Part shown: positions 55,275 through 64,000 of the stretch, piece after piece
Numbering within the stretch: the stretch's first letter is position 1
Layout of the letters: each line of letters opens with the position of its first letter
Origin: Ancylobacter sp. WKF20
GTDB taxonomy: Bacteria > Pseudomonadota > Alphaproteobacteria > Rhizobiales > Xanthobacteraceae
NCBI RefSeq assembly: GCF_029760895.1
Contig: NZ_CP121679.1
Coordinates: forward strand, 1,922,001 to 1,986,000
Direction: 5' to 3'
DNA length: 64,000 bases
Notes under the pieces: generated by a model
Database searches by the model: none
Told to the model about the DNA's origin: nothing
The model's input: the letters and a program-made list of their open reading frames with translations, nothing else
Made by a program: the position numbers and the translations under genes

Positions 55275-55574
55275 ACAGGCGATGACACCGTCATGGCCGG
55301 GCTTGACCCGGCCAGCCACGATGTCGCTAGGGAGCTGGCGAGGGGGAAGGCGTGGATCCCCGGGCCGAGCCCGAGGATGACGTCGATCGTGCGTGAGGCG
55401 GACGCTCGGCAGTGGCGGCAGCCGTCATCCCGAAACGCCCGCGCCTTGCGGTGACGCACCGGCGACGGCAGCGCCACCGAGCCCTTACCCACGCCGGCTC
55501 CTTCGCCAATCCGAGTCCCCAACGAAAAAGGGCCCCTCTCGGGGCCCTGTTCCTGTGGTCGTCAGCGGCACAGA
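55275..55574. other. 300-bp intergenic region with palindromes, EEP gene / petC
   Basis: A convergent gap. It contains a family B-like palindrome (55289-55314, CGTCATGGCCGGGCTTGACC then CGGCCA) and a related element (55352-55382, GGATCCCCGGGCCGAGCCC then GAGGATGACG). A GTCATCCCG fragment lies at about 55425, and the pet terminator is at its end. No gene. Confidence 0.6.
55525..55548 (-). terminator. Rho-independent terminator of the petABC operon
   Basis: On the minus strand: AGGGCCCC (55548-55541), loop GAGA, GGGGCCCT (55536-55529), then TTTT. It lies 26 bases after the petC stop. Confidence 0.88.
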
Positions 55575-56432
55575 CTAGTGGTTGTGCACGGACTTCCAGA
55601 CCTTCTTCTTGGTGAAGTAGAGCAGGCCGGCGAAGATGATGAGGAAGATCATCACCTGGAAGCCGAGGCGCTTGCGCTGCTCGAGCTTGGGCTCGGCCAT
55701 CCACATCATGAAGGCCGTCACGTCGCGCGAGTACTGGTCGAGCGTCTCAGGCGAGCCGTCCGAATAGGTCACCTGACCATCGGAGATCGGCTGCGGCATC
55801 TTGATGGCGTGGCCGGGGAAATAGGCGTTGTAATGGGCGCCTTCCGGCACGCTGAAGCCTTCCGGCGGCTCGGTGTAGCCGACGAGGAGCGCGTGGATGT
55901 AGTCGACGCCGTTCTCCTGATACTGACGTAGAATGTCGATCAGGAAGCCGGGAAAGCCGACCTCATAGGTGCGGGCCTTGGCGAGCGTCGAGAAGTCCGG
56001 CGGGTAGGCGCCACCATTGGAAGCGCGCGCCGCCTGCTCGTTCGGGAAGGGCGAGGGCCAGCGGTCCGACAGGCGGCCGGGGCGCTCGAACATGTCGCCG
56101 GCGTCGTTCGGACCGTCCTGCACCTTGTAGGACTCGGCGACCGCCTTGGCCTGCGCCTCGCTGAATTCCGGCCCGCCCGGCTGGGCGAGGTTGCGGAAGG
56201 CGAAGAGGTGGGCCGAGTGACAGGACGAGCAGACCTCGCGGAACACCTGGAAACCGCGCTGGAGCTGCGCGCGGTCGAAGTGACCGAACGGTCCGGCGAA
56301 GGTCCAGTCCTCGCGGGGCGGCTTGGGCGCGCCCTCGGCGGCGAGCGCCGGGGCGAGACCGATACCGAGCAGCAGGGCGCCGGCGGCGAGCGGGCGAAGG
56401 AGAGCGGAACGGAAGGACATGGTGGTGCTCAT
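55575..56432 (-). CDS. petC: Cytochrome c1 of the bc1 complex
   Basis: A 285-residue membrane-anchored c-type cytochrome that passes electrons from the Rieske centre to soluble cytochrome c. A signal peptide (LLRPLAAGALLLGIGLAPALAAE) is followed by the heme-binding CSSCHSAHLFAFRNL, the NGGAYPPDFSTLAKAR region and a single C-terminal membrane anchor (LGFQVMIFLIIFAGLLYF). ATG at 56432 is used; a second ATG is four residues later. It starts 10 bases after petB and is the last gene of petABC. Confidence 0.95.
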   Translation of the reverse strand: MSTTMSFRSALLRPLAAGALLLGIGLAPALAAEGAPKPPREDWTFAGPFGHFDRAQLQRGFQVFREVCSSCHSAHLFAFRNLAQPGGPEFSEAQAKAVAESYKVQDGPNDAGDMFERPGRLSDRWPSPFPNEQAARASNGGAYPPDFSTLAKARTYEVGFPGFLIDILRQYQENGVDYIHALLVGYTEPPEGFSVPEGAHYNAYFPGHAIKMPQPISDGQVTYSDGSPETLDQYSRDVTAFMMWMAEPKLEQRKRLGFQVMIFLIIFAGLLYFTKKKVWKSVHNH

Positions 56433-56442
56433 GATGTTCCGA

Positions 56443-57717
56443 TCAACCCTTGGTCTGTGGCGCAGCCGCGCCCGCCGCGACGGGCGCACCGCCCTTGGAC
56501 TTGCCCAGCACCGCCTCGGTGATGGAGGCCGGCACCGCCTTCGGCTTCTCGAACAGGCCGAGCAGCGGAAGGATGATCAGGAAGTGCGCGAAGTACCAGA
56601 TGGTCAGGATGCGGCCGGCGATGACATAGCCGCCTTCCGCAGGCTTCGAGCCGAGCCAGCCGAGGCCGATGCACACCGCCACCCAGATCCAGAAGAACTG
56701 CTTGAACAGCGGGCGGTAGGCACCCGAGCGCACCTTGGAGGTGTCGAGCCACGGCACGAAGAACAGCACCGCGATCGCGCCGAACATGGTGAGCACGCCG
56801 CCGAGCTTGTCCGGCACCGCGCGCAGCATGGCGTAGAACGGCAGGTAGTACCATTCGGGCACGATGTGCGCCGGCGTCACCAGCGGGTTGGCGGGGATGT
56901 AGTTGTCCGCGTGGCCCAGATAGTTCGGGATGTAGAACAGGAACCACGAGAAGAAGATCAGGAACACCACCATGCCGAGCGCGTCCTTGACGGTCGCGTA
57001 GGGCGTGAAGGGCACGGTGTCCTTCGGGCTCTGCGGCTCGACGCCGGTCGGGTTGTTCTGGCCCGCCACATGCAGCGCCCAGACGTGCAGGATGACGACA
57101 CCCGCAATCATGAAGGGCAGCAGATAGTGCAGCGAGAAGAAGCGGTTCAGCGTCGGATTGTCGACCGCGAAGCCGCCCCACAGCCACTCGACGATGGTCG
57201 GGCCGACCACCGGGAAGGCCGAGAACAGGTTGGTGATGACGGTGGCGCCCCAGAAGCTCATCTGGCCCCACGGCAGCACGTAGCCCATGAAGGCGGTGGC
57301 CATCATCAGGAGGTAGATGATGCAGCCGAGGATCCACAGCACCTCGCGCGGGGCCTTGTAGGACCCGTAATAGAGGCCGCGGAACATGTGGATGTACACC
57401 GCGATGAAGAACATCGACGCGCCATTGGCGTGGATGTAGCGGATCAGCCAGCCATAGCTGACGTCACGCATGATGTGCTCGACCGAGTCGAAGGCGAACA
57501 GCACATGCGGGGTGTAGTGCATCACCAGCACCACGCCCGAGAGTATCTGGCAGACCAGCATCAGCGACAGGATGCCGCCGAAGGTCCACCAGTAATTGAG
57601 GTTGCGCGGCGTGGGGTAGGCCACGAAGGACGAGTGCATCAGGCCGACCAGGGGCAGCCGGGCCTCGAACCACTTGAGCGCCGGATTCTTCGGCTCGAAG
57701 GTGGAGTGTCCGCTCAT
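56443..57717 (-). CDS. petB: Cytochrome b of the bc1 complex
   Basis: A 424-residue integral membrane cytochrome with eight hydrophobic segments carrying hemes bL and bH. The conserved quinol-site segment PEWY occurs in [16 protein letters not shown], and [20 protein letters not shown] and the heme-His helices ([40 protein letters not shown]) are typical. The C-terminal 30 residues are an Ala/Gly-rich extension. It lies between petA and petC. It uses ubiquinol in the Q cycle to pump protons. Confidence 0.97.
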   Translation of the reverse strand: MSGHSTFEPKNPALKWFEARLPLVGLMHSSFVAYPTPRNLNYWWTFGGILSLMLVCQILSGVVLVMHYTPHVLFAFDSVEHIMRDVSYGWLIRYIHANGASMFFIAVYIHMFRGLYYGSYKAPREVLWILGCIIYLLMMATAFMGYVLPWGQMSFWGATVITNLFSAFPVVGPTIVEWLWGGFAVDNPTLNRFFSLHYLLPFMIAGVVILHVWALHVAGQNNPTGVEPQSPKDTVPFTPYATVKDALGMVVFLIFFSWFLFYIPNYLGHADNYIPANPLVTPAHIVPEWYYLPFYAMLRAVPDKLGGVLTMFGAIAVLFFVPWLDTSKVRSGAYRPLFKQFFWIWVAVCIGLGWLGSKPAEGGYVIAGRILTIWYFAHFLIILPLLGLFEKPKAVPASITEAVLGKSKGGAPVAAGAAAPQTKG

Positions 57718-57740
57718 TGTGTGTGTCCCTGAACGCCGGA

Positions 57741-58301
57741 TCAGCCGATGGAGATCTTCGTGTCGGACACGAAGGTGTAAGGCGGAACCGCCAGGTTCTC
57801 CGGCGCCGGACCGCGGCGGACGCGGCCCGCGCTGTCATATTCGGAGCCATGGCACGGGCAGAAGAAGCCGTCATACTCGCCCGAATGGCCGATCGGCACG
57901 CAGCCCAGATGGGTGCAGATGCCGATGACGACGAGCCACTTTTCCTTGTCCTTGGCGGCGCGGTTCTCGTCGGTCGCGGGAGCGTCGAGCGGCAGGTTGG
58001 CGTTGCGCGCCACCGGATCGAGCAGGGCCGAAAGCGGGGTCGCCTTGCCTTCCTCGATGTCCTTGGCCGTGCGGTTCCACACAAAGACCGGCTTGCCGCG
58101 CCACTTCACCGTGACGATCTGGCCTTCCTGGATCTGCGTCAGGTCCACCTCGGTCGAGGACAGCGCCAGCACCGAGGCGTCGGGCTGCAGCTGCGAGACG
58201 AACGGCCACACGAGGGCGGCGGCACCGACCGCGCCCATGGCGCCGGTCGCTATGTAGAGGAAGTCGCGGCGCGTGGTTTCCGCCGTACCGGTTGTTGCCA
58301 C
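57741..58301 (-). CDS. petA: Ubiquinol-cytochrome c reductase iron-sulfur (Rieske) subunit
   Basis: A 186-residue Rieske protein. The N-terminus has a twin-arginine signal anchor ([22 protein letters not shown]). The 2Fe-2S ligands lie in CTHLGC and [12 protein letters not shown] at 58301 with AAAGGA at good spacing is the start; the frame is open further upstream without support. It is the first gene of petABC, and the operon promoter should be in the 58302-58616 gap. Confidence 0.96.
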   Translation of the reverse strand: MATTGTAETTRRDFLYIATGAMGAVGAAALVWPFVSQLQPDASVLALSSTEVDLTQIQEGQIVTVKWRGKPVFVWNRTAKDIEEGKATPLSALLDPVARNANLPLDAPATDENRAAKDKEKWLVVIGICTHLGCVPIGHSGEYDGFFCPCHGSEYDSAGRVRRGPAPENLAVPPYTFVSDTKISIG

Positions 58302-58616
58302 GATGGTTTCCTTTCCCCTTATGCCTGCGACCGCAGCGCGATCCCGCACACATTCGTCCCAGCGCCGAATTCTGCCGCTCGCGCCTGGGACATGCGCGCG
58401 AAAGCATGGCCTGTGGTCGACCTTACCTTCGAGTGCCTCTAATTGCATCCGGGCAACTCCTTGTCCAGATGAAGGCAGTGCGGCAGTCCGTCCTGCCCCC
58501 TGCCTTCCCACCGTTGCGTCAACCGCGCAACACCGCCGCCACACCGCCCCGCCAGGCGCGCCTACCACGCGGTCCCGCGTGCCGGATGGCCGCCCGCCAC
58601 CGTCCAAAGGTCGTTC
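58302..58616. other. 315-bp divergent intergenic region, petA / trmL
   Basis: This gap must contain the pet operon promoter and the trmL promoter. I find no convincing -35/-10 pair or operator and no gene. Confidence 0.4.
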
Positions 58617-59072
58617 ATGCCGCTCACCCTCGCTCTCTACGAGCCCGACATCGCCCAGAACGCCGGCACGCTGGCGCGGCTCTGCGCCTGCCTCGGCCTG
58701 CCGCTGCACATCATCGAGCCGGCGGGCTTTCCAGTGGGGGATGCGGGCTTTCGCCGGGCGGGCATGGACTATCTCGACCGCGCGGCGATCCGGCGCCATG
58801 CGAGCTTTGCCGCCTTCGAGGCGTGGCGCCGGGACGAGGGGCGGCGCCTCGTGCTGGCGACGACGCGCGGCGCCCTGCCCTACACGGCCTTCGCCTTTGC
58901 CGGGGACGACGTGCTGCTGCTCGGGCGCGAGAGCGCGGGCGTGCCGGAAGCGGTGCATGAGGGCGCGGATGCGCGAATCGTCATCCCGCTGGTCGCGGAC
59001 GCGCGCTCAATCAACGTGGCGCTGGCCGGCGCGATGATTCTCGGCGAGGCGTTGCGGCAGGTGGGCCGCTAG
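58617..59072 (+). CDS. trmL: tRNA (cytidine(34)-2'-O)-methyltransferase
   Basis: A 151-residue SPOUT methyltransferase that methylates the wobble ribose of certain leucine tRNAs. The trefoil-knot SAM site is visible: [19 protein letters not shown] at the N-terminus, [16 protein letters not shown] in the middle and [26 protein letters not shown] at the end. Length matches E. coli TrmL (157). It is convergent with hemF, with seven bases between the stops. Confidence 0.93.
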   Translation: MPLTLALYEPDIAQNAGTLARLCACLGLPLHIIEPAGFPVGDAGFRRAGMDYLDRAAIRRHASFAAFEAWRRDEGRRLVLATTRGALPYTAFAFAGDDVLLLGRESAGVPEAVHEGADARIVIPLVADARSINVALAGAMILGEALRQVGR

Positions 59073-59079
59073 GGAGGCG

Positions 59080-60012
59080 TCACGGCCACTTCACCACCGG
59101 CGGCATGGAGGAGAGGATCGAATCGATATTGCCGCCGGTCTTCAGGCCGAAGATCGTGCCGCGGTCATAGAGCAGGTTGAACTCCACATAGCGCCCGCGC
59201 CGGATGAGCTGCTCCTCGCGCTCGGCGTCGTTCCACGGTTTGGCGAAGTTGGCCCGCACCAGCGCCGGGTAGACGTCGAGGAAGGCGAGGCCGACGGCGC
59301 GGGTGAAGTGGAAATCCGCTTCCCGGTCACCCGAATCCAGCCAGTCATAGAAGATGCCGCCAATGCCGCGCGGCTCCTTGCGGTGCGGCAGATAGAAATA
59401 CTCGTCGCACCATTCCTTGTAGCGGCCATAGTCGACATGGCGCCCCTCGCAGGCGCCACGCATCGCCGCATGGAAGGCGATCGTGTCGGGGTCGTCCTGC
59501 GTGCGGCGCGCATTGAGCACCGGGGTCAGGTCCGCCCCGCCGCCGAACCACGCCTTGGAGGTGACGACGAAGCGCGTGTTCATATGCACCGCCGGCACAT
59601 GCGGGTTGTGCATATGGGCGATGAGCGAGATGCCGGTGGCGTGGAAAGCCGGGTTTTCTTCCGCGCCGGGGATCTGCTTGCGGAATTCCGGGGCGAACTC
59701 GCCGAACACGGTGGAGCAGTGGACGCCCACCTTCTCGAACAGCCGGCCATGCATCATCGACATGACGCCGCCGCCGCCCGGCGCACCATTATGGTCGGTG
59801 CGGTTCCACGGAGTGCGTGTGAAGCGCCCGGCCGCGCCGGGATAAAGATCGGCCGGCGCGTCGTCCTCCAGCTTCTCGAAAGCGGCGCAGATGCGGTCGC
59901 GCAGTTCCTCGAACCAGCCGCGCGCGGCCTCCTTATCGGCCGCGATCCGGGCCGGGTCGATCGGCGTGCCCGTGGCGTTGCGGGCTTCATCTCGGGAATT
60001 CGGGGCGGACAT
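59080..60012 (-). CDS. hemF: Oxygen-dependent coproporphyrinogen III oxidase
   Basis: A 310-residue enzyme of heme synthesis converting coproporphyrinogen III to protoporphyrinogen IX with O2. Signatures: [71 protein letters not shown] and [24 protein letters not shown]. Length is normal (about 300). The presence of hemF together with petABC fits an aerobic organism. Confidence 0.96.
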   Translation of the reverse strand: MSAPNSRDEARNATGTPIDPARIAADKEAARGWFEELRDRICAAFEKLEDDAPADLYPGAAGRFTRTPWNRTDHNGAPGGGGVMSMMHGRLFEKVGVHCSTVFGEFAPEFRKQIPGAEENPAFHATGISLIAHMHNPHVPAVHMNTRFVVTSKAWFGGGADLTPVLNARRTQDDPDTIAFHAAMRGACEGRHVDYGRYKEWCDEYFYLPHRKEPRGIGGIFYDWLDSGDREADFHFTRAVGLAFLDVYPALVRANFAKPWNDAEREEQLIRRGRYVEFNLLYDRGTIFGLKTGGNIDSILSSMPPVVKWP

Positions 60013-60075
60013 GGGCTGGCTCCCTCTCGGCGCCTCCGCTTCTAGCGCCCCGCGCCGCCGCCCGGAAGGGCAGGC

Positions 60076-60777
60076 TTACAGAACCTGCCCGGACAGCGTG
60101 CCGATGGCATAGGTCAGCCCCATGGCCAGCGCGCCCCAGAAGGTGACGCGGATGGCGCCCTTCATCGGGTCCGACCCGCCGGCCTTGGCCCCGGCGACGC
60201 CGAGCAAAGCGAGGAACAGCAGCGCCGCCACCGACACCGTGACCGGCAGCGACGCCGGCGGGGCAATGAGCACGGTGGCGAGCGGCAGCGCCGCGCCGAC
60301 GGCGAAGCTCGCCGCCGAGGAAAACGCCGCCTGCACCGGGCGGGCGGCGGTGATCTCGTTCATGCCGAGTTCGTCGCGGGCATGGGCTTCCAGCGCGTCG
60401 GCGGCCATGAACTGCCGCGCCACCTCGGCGGCGAGCGCCGGATCGAGGCCGCGCTTCACGTAGATTTCCGCCAGTTCCTGCGTCTCGCCCTCGGGGTCGG
60501 CGGCGAGCTCGGCCCGCTCGCGCGTCAGCTCCGCCTCTTCCGTGTCGGACTGCGAGGACACCGAGACATATTCGCCCGCCGCCATCGACATGGCGCCAGC
60601 CACCATACCGGCAATGCCGGCGATCAGCACCGCGCTACGGTCGGCATCCGCCGCCGCCACGCCGACGATGAGGCTGGCCGTGGACAGGATGCCGTCATTG
60701 GCGCCGAGCACGGCGGCGCGCAGCCAGCCGGCGCGGCTGAGCAGATGATGTTCGGGATGGCGTGGCTGCATCGGCAT
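60076..60777 (-). CDS. VIT1/CCC1 family membrane protein
   Basis: A 233-residue integral membrane protein of the vacuolar iron transporter family. It has N-terminal RAGWLRAAVLGANDGILSTASLIVGV and MVAGAMSMAAGEYVSVSSQSDTE, typical VIT signatures with an acidic metal-binding cytoplasmic domain, and about five membrane segments. Eukaryotic homologues move Fe2+ or Mn2+; bacterial ones probably do too, but few are tested. Length is normal. It is divergent from the ABC exporter gene. Confidence 0.9.
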   Translation of the reverse strand: MPMQPRHPEHHLLSRAGWLRAAVLGANDGILSTASLIVGVAAADADRSAVLIAGIAGMVAGAMSMAAGEYVSVSSQSDTEEAELTRERAELAADPEGETQELAEIYVKRGLDPALAAEVARQFMAADALEAHARDELGMNEITAARPVQAAFSSAASFAVGAALPLATVLIAPPASLPVTVSVAALLFLALLGVAGAKAGGSDPMKGAIRVTFWGALAMGLTYAIGTLSGQVL

Positions 60778-60902
60778 ATCCCCCAGTCGGACGGTGACGG
60801 AGTATAGACCTTTCGTGTCAGGCGCGTGTGCGCCTCATCCACCGTTGCCGCGTCCGCGTAGCCGACACACTGGCGCCGCATGACGGGCGCAGAAGGCGGC
60901 CC

Positions 60903-62765
<1,863 letters not shown>

Positions 62766-62771
62766 ACGAAG

Positions 62772-63062
62772 TCAGGCGGCGCGCGGTGTGATCGCCGCAA
62801 TGTCCGGCGCCGCCGCCACCGTGATTGCGAGATCATAGGCGGACTGAAGATTCATCCAGAATTCCGGCCCGGTGCCGAAATAGCGGCCGAGCCGGAGCGC
62901 GGTGTCGGCCGTGACCGGCGCCTCCTCGCGCGCCAGCCGCTCGATTCGCGTGCGCGGCACGTGCAGTGCCTTGGCAAGGCCGTAAGGCTTGAGACCCATC
63001 GGCGCGAGAAACTCCTCGCGCAGGACCTCGCCGGGATGAATAGGCGGGTTCGGGCCGATCAT
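62772..63062 (-). CDS. higA: HigA-type antitoxin
   Basis: A 96-residue XRE-type helix-turn-helix protein of the HigA family: HPGEVLREEFLAPMGLKPYGLAKALHVPRTRIERLAREEAPVTADTALRLGRYFGTGPEFWMNLQSAYDL. It binds DNA and neutralises HigB. ATG at 63062 begins the canonical IGPNPPIHPGEVL start; the longer frame is unsupported. It follows the toxin by 10 bases, the toxin-first order typical of higBA. Confidence 0.92.
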   Translation of the reverse strand: MIGPNPPIHPGEVLREEFLAPMGLKPYGLAKALHVPRTRIERLAREEAPVTADTALRLGRYFGTGPEFWMNLQSAYDLAITVAAAPDIAAITPRAA

Positions 63063-63072
63063 GGCGCGCTCC

Positions 63073-63354
63073 TCAGTGATAGTCGGTGATCTCGACGTCG
63101 GCGGCATGGCCGTCGCGCCAGATGAAGCAGATGCGGAACTGATCATTGATGCGGATGGAGTGCTGGCCGGCACGATCACCCTTCAGAACCTCAAGCCGAT
63201 TGGCCGGGGGCGCCCGCAAAGCGTCGAGCGTCACCGCAGCGTGAATCATCGCCAGCTTGCGCTGCGCGCCGCGCACTAGATCGGCCGGGAAGCCCTTGCC
63301 GACCTGGCCGGCCCAGACCGCGGCGGTACGTTTGTCCCGGAAGTTGAGGATCAT
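63073..63354 (-). CDS. higB: HigB-type toxin
   Basis: A 93-residue RelE-superfamily toxin of the HigB/RelE-type group: ILNFRDKRTAAVWAG, then LDALRAPPANRLEVLKGDRAGQHSIRINDQFRICFIWRDG and ADVEITDYH. Members cut mRNA at the ribosome. The gene is upstream of higA and looks intact. It has GGGGAGGGG just before the ATG. The promoter-proximal inverted repeat (63382-63406) fits autoregulation by the HigBA complex. Confidence 0.92.
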   Translation of the reverse strand: MILNFRDKRTAAVWAGQVGKGFPADLVRGAQRKLAMIHAAVTLDALRAPPANRLEVLKGDRAGQHSIRINDQFRICFIWRDGHAADVEITDYH

Positions 63355-63381
63355 TACCCCTCCCCGCAGACGCGGACAGGT

Positions 63382-63406
63382 TAACGTATCATATAACGAT
63401 ACGTTA
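63382..63406 (-). promoter_or_regulatory. HigBA operator inverted repeat
   Basis: TAACGTATC, 7-bp AT-rich spacer, GATACGTTA: a perfect 9-bp inverted repeat 28 bases upstream of higB. The promoter elements probably lie inside it. HigA dimers typically bind such sites. Confidence 0.7.
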
Positions 63407-63414
63407 GCAACGCC

Positions 63415-64000
63415 CTACCCCACCGCCTCGCGCACGATCCCGTCCAGCACCGCGCGGTCGATCGGGAAGCCGGCCTCGATCCACGCCTCTTCCGCTTGCT
63501 TGAGCGCGGCGCCGAGCGCCGGGCCGGGCTTCAGGCCGCGCGCGAGGAAATCGGCGGCCTTGAGCGGGAAGACGGGAATGTCCCAACTGGCCGCCAGCGC
63601 CAGCAGCTCGCGCCAGCCTTCATCCTCCAGCGGCGCACCCGAGCGGGCGAAGGCGATGAGGGCGCGGTCGGTATAGGTCGCCCGGCCCATGCGGTAGATG
63701 AAGGCCTTCTGCCCCTTCGCGCACATGGCCGGGGCGGGCGCGGGGCCGGCGAGCGCTTCGAGCCGCGCCGCCTCGCCATTGGAGAGTCGCAGCCCCTCGC
63801 GCAGCGCGCGCGCACCCGCCTCCTCGCGCACCGCCAGCGCGCCGAGCCGGCGGATGGCGTCGGGAGCCAGTCCCAGCGCCGCCTCAATAGCGGCAAGCCG
63901 GGTGAACACCGCGACATCCCCCGCCCGGCCGAGCACCGGCGCCAGAAGCCCCGCGCCGTCCATCGCCGTGAGTGTCGGCGCCGCGCCGGGGGCAACCAGC
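63415..64000 (-). CDS. cca: CCA tRNA nucleotidyltransferase (C-terminal part)
   Basis: About 195 residues from the C-terminal end; the frame is open to the window edge, so the N-terminal catalytic domain lies beyond it. The sequence fits the tRNA-binding body and tail of alphaproteobacterial CCA-adding enzymes / poly(A) polymerase-like proteins (FTRLAAIEAALG..., IRRLGALAVREEAGARALREGLRLSN, FIYRMGRATYTDRALIAFARSG, FPLKAADFLARGLKPGPALGAALKQAEEAWIEAGF). Without the N-terminal motifs the assignment is homology-based. It completes tRNA 3' ends. It is separated from higB by the operator region. Confidence 0.8.
   Translation of the reverse strand, partial: LVAPGAAPTLTAMDGAGLLAPVLGRAGDVAVFTRLAAIEAALGLAPDAIRRLGALAVREEAGARALREGLRLSNGEAARLEALAGPAPAPAMCAKGQKAFIYRMGRATYTDRALIAFARSGAPLEDEGWRELLALAASWDIPVFPLKAADFLARGLKPGPALGAALKQAEEAWIEAGFPIDRAVLDGIVREAVG

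Overview
This is a 64 kb, gene-dense, GC-rich chromosomal window from an alphaproteobacterium. Three things point to the order Hyphomicrobiales (Rhizobiales): the aerobic cytochrome bc1 operon, clusters such as uvrC-pgsA-moaD-moaE and ybjN next to proC, and tandem Omp25/Omp31-type outer-membrane proteins. A Xanthobacteraceae-like genus (Ancylobacter, Starkeya or Xanthobacter) is a guess. I see no rRNA, tRNA, CRISPR array, prophage or insertion sequence.

Layout. 1-4.1 kb: the end of a urea/short-chain-amide ABC transporter (urtC end, urtD, urtE), then formamidase fmdA and the zinc-ribbon gene fmdB. 4.3-9.5 kb: gamma-glutamyltransferase, a tiny ORF behind an exceptionally long Shine-Dalgarno sequence, a YaiI-type protein, a BKACE enzyme, a ParE/RelE toxin-antitoxin pair, a LysE remnant, a PaiB-type protein and a cupin. 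9.5-18.6 kb: ppc, a Tim44-like protein, a DUF805 protein, a GNAT enzyme, uvrB and a phosphodiesterase. 18.6-22.5 kb: an AT-rich patch with an unknown lipoprotein, followed by a cysteine hydrolase (biuret-hydrolase-like), an NCS2-type permease and a cupin. The hydrolase has a near-consensus sigma-54 promoter overlapped by a perfect inverted repeat. 22.6-25.8 kb: a periplasmic protein, RNase T2, rlmJ, a cold-shock gene and a GST. 25.9-30.6 kb: two OMP paralogues, an SDR, an EamA transporter and an FkbM methyltransferase. 30.7-34.4 kb: uvrC, pgsA, moaD, moaE. 34.7-42.3 kb: ilvE, a MarR/OmpR/EnvZ-type cluster, csaA, a TetR/COQ9-like gene, proC, ybjN, ubiK. 42.5-46.4 kb: lgt, a MidA-like methyltransferase, pgeF and an M24-fold hydrolase. 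46.5-55.3 kb: a lipoprotein, prs, an exported protein, rplY, pth, a pepsin-like protein, ychF, a GNAT enzyme, a MaoC pair and an EEP-fold protein. 55.6-64 kb: petABC, trmL, hemF, a VIT1-type protein, an ABC exporter, higBA and the C-terminal part of a CCA-adding enzyme.

Themes. Nitrogen scavenging from small amides appears twice: the urt/fmd cluster, and the putatively sigma-54-controlled hydrolase-permease unit. Most other genes are housekeeping (DNA repair, translation, lipid, molybdopterin and heme synthesis, respiration). Accessory signals are modest: two toxin-antitoxin pairs, one gene remnant, one AT-rich patch and several families of intergenic palindromic repeats. The most unusual item is the short transcription unit at 6.2-6.4 kb. 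Its Shine-Dalgarno region is complementary to about 17 nt of the 16S rRNA 3' end, it encodes only 25 codons, and a strong terminator closes it.
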